Of a stretch of DNA of 8,411 nucleotides, positions 1 to 5,288 are shown in pieces. Position numbers and translations under genes: made by a program. The notes beneath the pieces were generated by a model, which was not told the origin of the DNA, searched no databases, and saw only the letters and a list, made by a program, of their open reading frames with translations. Every line of letters starts with the position of its first letter. The first letter of the stretch is position 1. The DNA is from Cyclobacteriaceae bacterium (lineage in GTDB: Bacteria; Bacteroidota; Bacteroidia; Cytophagales; Cyclobacteriaceae), in assembly GCA_030589835.1 (NCBI GenBank), contig JAUUZS010000165.1, positions 1 to 8,411 of the forward strand, in the 5' to 3' direction.

Positions 1-1222
1 GGAGTCCTAATTTAGAAATGTCTCCCTGGCGATTTGGTGCCATCCCTCCTATTCCACCGATTTGTATAGCAATGGAGCTGAAGTTTGAAAAACCGCATAA
101 TGAGAAGGTGGCAATGATTACGGACTTATCATTCAAAGCTCCCACAGATTTCATATTGGCAAGATCCATATAAGCGACAAATTCATTAATCACCGTTTTT
201 TGTCCCAGCAAACTTCCTACCTGCAAGGATTCACTCCAATCTACGCCCATCATATATGCAAATACGCGGAATATATTTCCCAATACATATTGCAAAGAAA
301 AGCCATCAAAAACCCCATTGGTGGATGCTGATATAAGCTGGTTTATTCCTGTCAACTCTCCCACGACATCTTTCAATACAAAATTAATCGCAGCAATAAC
401 TGCTATAAATGCCAGAAGCATAGCACCTACATTTAATGCCAGTTTCAACCCATCGGCAGCTCCTCTTGCCAGTGCATCAATCAAATTAGCGCCGACTTTT
501 ACGGAACTCATTTTTAAATCAGGGTTTAACTTGTCGTACTCATTTTCCGGGATTAGAATTTTTGCCATGACCACTGCCGCAGGAGCATTCATCACGGAGG
601 CACTCAGTAAAAAAGTGGCATATTTAACCTGCTCCGCAGGGTCTCCACCTCCCAAAAAAGCTACATATCCTGCCAATACGCCTCCTGCTATTGTTGCCAT
701 TCCTCCAGTCATCAGGCACATGAGCTCTGATTTTGTCATGTCCGGGATAAATGGCCTCACCAATAGAGGTGCCTCTGTTTGGCCAAGAAAAATGTTTCCT
801 GCCGCCGACAAACTCTCTGCACCTGACAATCTCATGGTTTTTGACATGACCCATGCTATGCCAAACACTATTTTCTGAAGTATTCCCAGGTAATACAATC
901 CTGCCGACAGCGTAGAGAAAAAGATGATTGTAGGCAATACATGTAAAGCGAAAATGAAGCTGTATTTTTTTTGATCCAGCATATCACCAAATAAGAAAGC
1001 CGTCCCTTCATTGGTGAAATCAATAACCTTAACAAAAAATTTACTTGCGAAACTGAATGCTACATTTATGAATTCGACCTGGGTAATTAATAATCCTATG
1101 GAAATTTGCAGCACAAGCCCTCCAAGGATCAAACTCCAGTTAATCGATTTTTTGTCTTTTGAAAATATCCAGGCAAACCCGACAATAAACAGCAGCCCAA
1201 TTGTTGCCCTAAAAATTCCCAT
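1..1222 (-). CDS. nupC: Concentrative nucleoside transporter, NupC/CNT family (3' end cut by window edge)
   Basis: This is an inner-membrane symporter that takes up nucleosides using an ion gradient (family knowledge). I translated it by hand: it begins ATG (MGIFRATIGLL) and stays open through 407 codons to the left edge, so the stop codon lies outside. CNT hallmarks appear in order: GQTEAPLLVRP at residues 147-157 (first hairpin, with the substrate-contacting Gln/Thr/Glu), TGGMATIAGGVLAGY at 172-186, NAPAAVVMAK at 212-221, NEFVAY at 346-351, and CGFSNFSSIAIQIGG at 376-390 followed by GGMAP. Hydrophobic segments recur along the whole length. Bacterial members are about 400-430 residues, so only a short C-terminal tail should be missing. 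The start lies 10 bases after the nuclease gene stop with no Shine-Dalgarno, pointing to co-transcription. Substrate preference (pyrimidine or purine) cannot be read from the sequence. The family call is very secure. Confidence 0.95.
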   Translation of the reverse strand, partial: MGIFRATIGLLFIVGFAWIFSKDKKSINWSLILGGLVLQISIGLLITQVEFINVAFSFASKFFVKVIDFTNEGTAFLFGDMLDQKKYSFIFALHVLPTIIFFSTLSAGLYYLGILQKIVFGIAWVMSKTMRLSGAESLSAAGNIFLGQTEAPLLVRPFIPDMTKSELMCLMTGGMATIAGGVLAGYVAFLGGGDPAEQVKYATFLLSASVMNAPAAVVMAKILIPENEYDKLNPDLKMSSVKVGANLIDALARGAADGLKLALNVGAMLLAFIAVIAAINFVLKDVVGELTGINQLISASTNGVFDGFSLQYVLGNIFRVFAYMMGVDWSESLQVGSLLGQKTVINEFVAYMDLANMKSVGALNDKSVIIATFSLCGFSNFSSIAIQIGGIGGMAPNRQGDISKLGL

Positions 1223-1232
1223 ACAAGGTGAG

Positions 1233-1859
1233 CTAATTGCGCTTATTTATTTCATCCCTGATTTTGGCAGCTTTCTCATAATCTTCCTGCTCTATGGCCT
1301 GATCAAGCATTTCTTTCAACTTACTCATGGGATTGTCCTTGAGCTTCTCAGGGCTTTGTGGTGGCAAAGGATTGTCTTTCTCCTTTCCGGGCTTTATTTT
1401 TTTCAATTCTTTATCAATCCCTTCACCTTCCGAAACCCCCTCCTCTTCTTCAGACAATTCAATACCAGCTTCTGCCAGAATGGTTTCATAGGTAAATATA
1501 GGAGCATTAAATCTCAAACCTATAGCAATCGCATCGGAAGGCCTGGAGTCAATTTCTAAAAAACCTTGATCATTTTCACACACGATCTTGGCAAAGAAAA
1601 CCCCTTCTTTAAGATCAGAAATTACTATTTCTTTGATAGCATAATTATAACTATCGGCAAACGATTTAAACAAATCGTGTGTCATTGGTCTGTTTGGAAT
1701 AATTTTCTCGATTTCAATAGCAATGGCCTGAGCTTCAAACATTCCAATAATAATTGGCAGCCTTCTTTTTCCGCCCTTCTCTCCCAGCACCAAAGCAAAT
1801 GATCCACTTTGTGATTGACTTGATGAAAGTCCTAATATTTCCAACCTTAATTTATCCAC
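1233..1859 (-). CDS. Bifunctional nuclease family (BFN/DUF151) protein with C-terminal UVR domain
   Basis: This is a cytoplasmic protein of 208 residues. Residues 1-135 form the BFN/DUF151 domain: LEILGLSSSQSQSGSFALVL near the start, then LPIIIGMFEAQAIAIEIE at 34-51, and LEIDSRPSDAIAIGLRFNAP at 101-120, which contains the family's strongly conserved SRPSDAIA core. A charged, low-complexity linker (about 136-177) leads to a UVR motif at 179-206 (LKEMLDQAIEQEDYEKAAKI), the helical hairpin used by UvrB, UvrC and Clp regulators for protein contacts. The start codon is GTG. An in-frame TAA directly precedes it and the next in-frame ATG is at residue 40, inside the domain, so the GTG start is well supported. 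DUF151 members have been reported to have DNase/RNase activity, but the role of the Bacteroidota BFN-UVR form is not established. The gene sits 13 bases after etfA and 10 before nupC. Confidence 0.93.
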   Translation of the reverse strand: MDKLRLEILGLSSSQSQSGSFALVLGEKGGKRRLPIIIGMFEAQAIAIEIEKIIPNRPMTHDLFKSFADSYNYAIKEIVISDLKEGVFFAKIVCENDQGFLEIDSRPSDAIAIGLRFNAPIFTYETILAEAGIELSEEEEGVSEGEGIDKELKKIKPGKEKDNPLPPQSPEKLKDNPMSKLKEMLDQAIEQEDYEKAAKIRDEINKRN

Positions 1860-1872
1860 TTATAAATATTGT

Positions 1873-2835
1873 TTATAACGATTTTACCTTTTCAATTAAT
1901 TTTGGTACAACTTCAAAAGCATCTCCTATGATTCCATAATCCGCAGCCTTAAAAAATGGGGCATCAGGATCATTGTTTATTGCTACCAATACTTTGGAAG
2001 AATTAACACCTGCCAAATGCTGTATTGCGCCAGATATTCCGATGGCAATATAAAGGTTTGGACTTACTTTTACACCTGTTTGTCCTACATGTTCATGATG
2101 TGGGCGCCAACCAATATCTGAAACGGGCTTGGAACATCCTGTAGCTGCGCCCAATGCCTTCGCCAATTCCTCAATCATTCCCCAATTTTCAGGCCCTTTT
2201 AGGCCTCGTCCTCCGGAAACTATAATATCAGCATCGTCCAACAATACATCTCCTTCAGCTTTTTGCCGACCCGTTACTTTTTCATTAAAGTGCAGGGCAT
2301 CCGGGGCTGCGCGCTGTTCAACAGTGGCTTTAGCACCGCCTTCATGGAGTTCTACAACATTTTTCTTTATGATCAATACCTTCTTTTCATTTAGAAGTGC
2401 AACAGTTGCTTTTGCTTTTCCTGTAAATATGCTTTTACGTACAGAAAAACCAGCTGATACCTCCGGCAACGAATCTACATTTGATACAATAGACGCTCCT
2501 GTCAGGCCGGCAATCCGGCCTCCTACATTGTCGCTGAAAGATGATTTGGTCATCACAACGAGATTTGCAGCTTCCGACTGCATTATTTCTGTTAATATCT
2601 GAGCGTACACACCAGCTTGATTGTCATTGAGCGCTTTGTCGGGCACATGAATTACTTTTGTTGCCCCGTTGTCGCCTAAATTTTCCAGGGCTGTACCTTC
2701 ATAGCTTCCCAATACAACAGCAACGATTGCAGCGTCACCAATTATTTTTCCTGCCTCAGCGGCATAGCTAATGGCCTCCTTTGAAGATTTCTTCAATTCG
2801 CTTTCCGATCCTTCTACAAATACTACTATTGACAT
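1873..2835 (-). CDS. etfA: Electron transfer flavoprotein subunit alpha (EtfA/FixB)
   Basis: This is the FAD-binding subunit of the soluble heterodimeric electron transfer flavoprotein, which passes electrons from acyl-CoA and related dehydrogenases to the quinone pool through an ETF:quinone oxidoreductase. The protein is 320 residues, a normal length. Residues 1-190 are the N-terminal nucleotide-binding-fold domain and about 195-318 the C-terminal FAD domain. The latter shows SGGRGLKGPENWGM (207-220), GWRPHHEHVGQTG (242-254), LYIAIGISGAIQHLAG (261-276, a near match to the ETF-alpha signature), VAINNDPDAPFFKAADYGI (284-302) and GDAFEVVP. At 234-240 it reads CSKPVSD, where many ETFs have Ser-Arg; I recall this Ser-Lys form from other Bacteroidota. 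It begins with ATG 28 bases after the etfB stop, without a Shine-Dalgarno, in the same presumed transcript. Electron-bifurcating ETF is less likely because no partner dehydrogenase gene is adjacent. Confidence 0.97.
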   Translation of the reverse strand: MSIVVFVEGSESELKKSSKEAISYAAEAGKIIGDAAIVAVVLGSYEGTALENLGDNGATKVIHVPDKALNDNQAGVYAQILTEIMQSEAANLVVMTKSSFSDNVGGRIAGLTGASIVSNVDSLPEVSAGFSVRKSIFTGKAKATVALLNEKKVLIIKKNVVELHEGGAKATVEQRAAPDALHFNEKVTGRQKAEGDVLLDDADIIVSGGRGLKGPENWGMIEELAKALGAATGCSKPVSDIGWRPHHEHVGQTGVKVSPNLYIAIGISGAIQHLAGVNSSKVLVAINNDPDAPFFKAADYGIIGDAFEVVPKLIEKVKSL

Positions 2836-2863
2836 ATCAATCTATTTTAATCTTCGTGAACAG

Positions 2864-3601
2864 CTATAAAACTTTTGCTTCATTTCTCAGCAGATCTATC
2901 AATTCTTCCGCATTATCAGGGTCTACAAGTTTGACTGCTCCTTTCGCCGGGAGGTTTTCATACCCTTTAGTCTCTGCAGCAGGAGTTACATTTGTGGGCT
3001 CCACGACCTTCAACGGTTTGCTTCTTGCAGTCATAATGCCGCGCATATTTGGAATTTTCCATTCGGCAATCGGCTCCTGGCATCCTGCTACTATAGGCAA
3101 CTCAAGCTCCAAAAATTCTTTCCCTCCTTCAATCTCCCGACTGAGTTTGGCGACACTTCCCTCAATATCCATTGCCGTAACCGGAGAAATAGATGGGATA
3201 TTAAGTAAGGCGCCAACAATCCCATGTACTATACCATTATTATAATCGATGGATTCGCGCCCCATCAAAATAAGATCGTATTTTTCTTGCCTCGCTACCT
3301 CTGCGATTTGTTGTGCCACAAACATCGAATCAGTTGGGCTTGCATTTACCCGGATGGCATCGTCAGCACCAATTGCAAGGCCTTTTCTGATCGTAGGTTC
3401 TGTATTTATTTCACCTACGTTTAACACAGTAACAGTTCCTCCTGTTGCTTCCTTCAGCTCAACCGCCTTGGCCAAAGCATAATCGTCGTATGGGCCAATT
3501 ATAAATTGCAGACCTGCTTCATCAAACTTTGTGTTGTTGTCAGTAAATGCAATTTTTGCCGTGGTGTCCGGCACATGTGTCATGCAAACTAAAATCTTCA
3601 T
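2864..3601 (-). CDS. etfB: Electron transfer flavoprotein subunit beta (EtfB/FixA)
   Basis: This is the AMP-binding partner subunit of EtfA; the two form the ETF heterodimer. The protein is 245 residues, typical for the family. It starts MKILVCMTHVPDT, as ETF-beta proteins usually do with K-ILV..K.VPDT. It continues with GPYDDYALAKAVELKE (36-51), RKGLAIGADDAIRV (72-85), DLILMGRESIDYNNG (109-123, equivalent to the nucleotide-binding loop) and the region of the ETF-beta signature, LSREIEGGKEFLELELPIV at 153-171 followed by IPNMRGIMTARSKPL at 183-197. The ATG start is followed directly by this conserved N-terminus. It is the first gene of the etfB-etfA-nuclease-nupC cluster. The 294-base gap before it separates it from the upstream accessory genes, so its promoter is expected there. 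Confidence 0.97.
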   Translation of the reverse strand: MKILVCMTHVPDTTAKIAFTDNNTKFDEAGLQFIIGPYDDYALAKAVELKEATGGTVTVLNVGEINTEPTIRKGLAIGADDAIRVNASPTDSMFVAQQIAEVARQEKYDLILMGRESIDYNNGIVHGIVGALLNIPSISPVTAMDIEGSVAKLSREIEGGKEFLELELPIVAGCQEPIAEWKIPNMRGIMTARSKPLKVVEPTNVTPAAETKGYENLPAKGAVKLVDPDNAEELIDLLRNEAKVL

Positions 3602-3619
3602 TTCTTAATAAATTATACT

Positions 3620-3648
3620 TATATACCCCGCACTTATATCTGCGACAA
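3620..3648 (-). promoter_or_regulatory. Candidate promoter for etfB operon
   Basis: On the minus strand TTGTCG (3648-3643) is separated by exactly 17 bases from TATATA (3625-3620), about 20 bases before the etfB ATG. This resembles a generic sigma-70 layout. Bacteroidota normally use a -33 TTG and a -7 TAnnTTTG element, and I found no good match to that -7 box here, so this is a weak call resting on spacing and position in an AT-rich leader. Confidence 0.25.
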
Positions 3649-3700
3649 GTTAGTATTAAATTCAAAAAATAAAAATCATATTGCAACCAACAATTCCATT

Positions 3701-3880
3701 TGGAACAATGTCGAAATAAGTTGTTCATTAAAGCCTTACTTATTTTTGTTCCTGACAAGGCAAAAAATCTGCGCATAGTAGCATTACGCAATGATTTTTT
3801 AACCTGCCTGACGGCAGGCAGGCGTATTCATGGGCAAAAAAAATAAGGCTGACTAGGTAAGTTATTTCGTCATTGTTCCA
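3701..3880. repeat. Imperfect long inverted repeat, MITE-like, between accessory and etf blocks
   Basis: The two ends of this intergenic stretch are imperfect reverse complements. Bases 3701-3710 (TGGAACAATG) pair perfectly with 3871-3880. Bases 3712-3719 (CGAAATAA) pair with 3862-3869, and 3732-3738 (AGCCTTA) with 3844-3850. AT-rich tracts continue the similarity inward. A further CAAT/ATTG match at 3691-3694 and 3880-3883 is offset by a 7-base insertion in the left arm. The interior carries a separate GC-rich palindrome. Length, terminal inverted repeats and lack of coding potential fit a small non-autonomous element. No clear target-site duplication is visible and no transposase is present. 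It begins 15 bases after the stop at 3896, so as RNA it could also act as a large 3' stem-loop. Confidence 0.55.
3803..3822. repeat. GC-rich perfect palindrome (8-bp arms, 4-base loop)
   Basis: CCTGCCTG at 3803-3810 and CAGGCAGG at 3815-3822 are exact reverse complements around the loop ACGG. The surroundings are AT-rich, so this stands out. On the minus strand it is followed by TTAAAAAA rather than a U-tract, so it is not a classical terminator for the upstream gene. I recall very similar CCTGCCTG/CAGGCAGG hairpins scattered in many Bacteroidota genomes, which would make it a dispersed intergenic repeat; that part is memory and was not checked. Confidence 0.6.
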
Positions 3881-3895
3881 TTGTCTTAAACAGAA

Positions 3896-5053
3896 TCAGG
3901 ATTGTGCGTTTCTTCTTCTTGTTCTCATAAAAAGTGCCACGCCAATAATGAGGATAATTAGCATGCCAGTCATTATGATGCCCAGTGTTTTTTGAATCCC
4001 TTCCGATGAACGATCGGCTTCATCCAAATGTGGTTCTTCAATTTTTTGAACCGCTGAATCTGATATAATCAGTAAACTTTCCGAATATCCATAGAGCAGA
4101 TCCGTGTCGATGGAATTATTTACACGTTGAGGCGCAACGGATAATATCTGACTCATCTCTGAGATGATCATTGGATTGTCGGCGTCAAACCCATATTGCT
4201 CAAACACAGCGGCCTGAAGCTTGGAATCCCAACGCATTGGGATCATCGTTCCCAGCATCCAACTACGATCCAATCCACACTCGCAATCCTCGCCAATAAA
4301 ACGCAGCATATTTCTGATCACATCTTTTTTGATGTTTTTTCCTTTCAGCATTGGCCCCATTCTTCTGCCCCGTCCATAGATTAAGGCAACAGCAGGCAAA
4401 GCATTATCGGCTTCTTCCCAACCAAGGCTCCAAAGCAGCACATCCTCATTCGCTATTTCTTCTGCTTTTATGGTAAGGATGACCGGTGGTGTCTTTACGG
4501 GCTTTGGAAGGCTCATCATGACCAATTTAATTTCTTCGACAGCTTCTTCAACTATATTTCGCATACGTTTATTTTGGGCCACGTTGCTTCCTTCAATAAA
4601 ATAAATTACCCCAAACGACTTTATAATATTCTCATTCAACTCATCCCTTGCCGATGAAATAACAATCTTTTCTAAGGTGCTCCATATTGCTTGTGTGAAA
4701 TCTTCATCCTCATCAAGCGTAAATGACTTTGCTCTTCCTTCCGGAGAAACAAGTATGGCATTTGGCAATTTGCCATCGCTCGACTTTATATAATACGCAA
4801 GCAATTCAGACGAACTATCTTGCTTCACATCAATCACTTCTGTGGTAATATTCGCATCGAGCAGGGCAGCATAGGAGATCGTTTCAAACAATTTTGCATC
4901 TGCATCTGAGATCCTGTTGTCCTTAAAAAGCACAAATTGGTATGAATCCATGCCAAAATCTGCAAATCCGATTTCCCGCACTGTAAAACGGCAGGCCATA
5001 CCCATATCGCTTAACAGCAAAAGGAATAAGGTAAAGGTTAATGATTTTCTCAC
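3896..5053 (-). CDS. Exported protein with C-terminal membrane anchor, possibly thioredoxin-like; role unknown
   Basis: I do not recognise a named family. The protein has 385 residues. Residues 1-20 look like a signal peptide (MRK, then a Leu-rich core), followed directly by Cys21 in ACRFTVREIGFADFG. The lipobox is poor (GMAC), so lipoprotein processing is possible but not favoured. A hydrophobic helix at about 355-376 followed by RTRRRNAQS is a type I anchor, placing about 330 residues outside the cytoplasm. Two segments resemble beta-alpha-beta parts of a thioredoxin fold (about 70-107, ending LPNAILVSPEGRA, and 219-236, LPAVALIYGRGRRMGP), but no CxxC is present. A Cys-Glu-Cys-Gly motif sits at 257-260 before LDRSWMLG. 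The start is GTG; an in-frame TAA lies seven codons upstream with no ATG or GTG between. It lies 235 bases downstream of the propeller-methyltransferase gene, and from memory relatives accompany such genes in Planctomycetes. Confidence 0.8.
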   Translation of the reverse strand: MRKSLTFTLFLLLLSDMGMACRFTVREIGFADFGMDSYQFVLFKDNRISDADAKLFETISYAALLDANITTEVIDVKQDSSSELLAYYIKSSDGKLPNAILVSPEGRAKSFTLDEDEDFTQAIWSTLEKIVISSARDELNENIIKSFGVIYFIEGSNVAQNKRMRNIVEEAVEEIKLVMMSLPKPVKTPPVILTIKAEEIANEDVLLWSLGWEEADNALPAVALIYGRGRRMGPMLKGKNIKKDVIRNMLRFIGEDCECGLDRSWMLGTMIPMRWDSKLQAAVFEQYGFDADNPMIISEMSQILSVAPQRVNNSIDTDLLYGYSESLLIISDSAVQKIEEPHLDEADRSSEGIQKTLGIIMTGMLIILIIGVALFMRTRRRNAQS

Positions 5054-5131
5054 TTTATAAATGATTACACGTTAGGATTGAACATAATTATTTTGGTTAT
5101 ACTGTTATTTTAACGGAAAACTTTGACCCAA

Positions 5132-5247
5132 GGTCCGAAGTCAGGAGTCGGAAGAAAAGACTTCCAAAATCAGCAAATGTTAATGTTTCTTATTCCTGCA
5201 TTTGGGTTTCAACTTTTTTTACTTCGGTCTCCGGTCTTCCGACTTCT
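5132..5247. repeat. Degenerate inverted repeat built of GAAGTC/GGAAG units
   Basis: The 235-base gap 5054-5288 contains two clusters of short related units. AGTCGGAAGA at 5146-5155 is an exact reverse complement of 5235-5244, and each arm also carries partial copies (GAAGTC, GGAAG, GGTCTCCGG). A local GGAAG/CTTCC stem (5150-5154 with 5161-5165) sits in the left arm. On the minus strand the right arm is followed by an A-tract, so it is not a classical rho-independent terminator. It could fold in the mRNA between the two accessory genes or be a dispersed repeat remnant. I saw nothing else convincing in this gap, and no clear promoter for the gene at 5053. Confidence 0.5.
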
Positions 5248-5288
5248 AACACAACTTATTGTCTTCCATTAAATTCAAGGTAGAACCA

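Noticed and set aside
318..878. 186-codon plus-strand open frame
   Set aside because: It lies wholly antisense to the nucleoside transporter, whose hallmarks are clear on the minus strand; the plus-strand product is a Ser/Ala/Pro-rich shadow without recognisable features.
1011..1559. 182-codon plus-strand open frame
   Set aside because: It runs antisense across the ends of both nupC and the nuclease gene, so it is an antisense shadow.
2129..2602. 157-codon plus-strand open frame
   Set aside because: It is antisense within etfA, which is fully supported on the opposite strand.
3540..3791. 83-codon minus-strand frame across the etfB start and part of the intergenic repeat
   Set aside because: It overlaps the conserved etfB N-terminus in another frame, runs through one arm of the inverted repeat and resembles no known protein.
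3795..3822. Rho-independent terminator for the 385-residue protein gene
   Set aside because: The hairpin is strong but on the transcribed strand it is followed by TTAAAAAA, not a U-tract.
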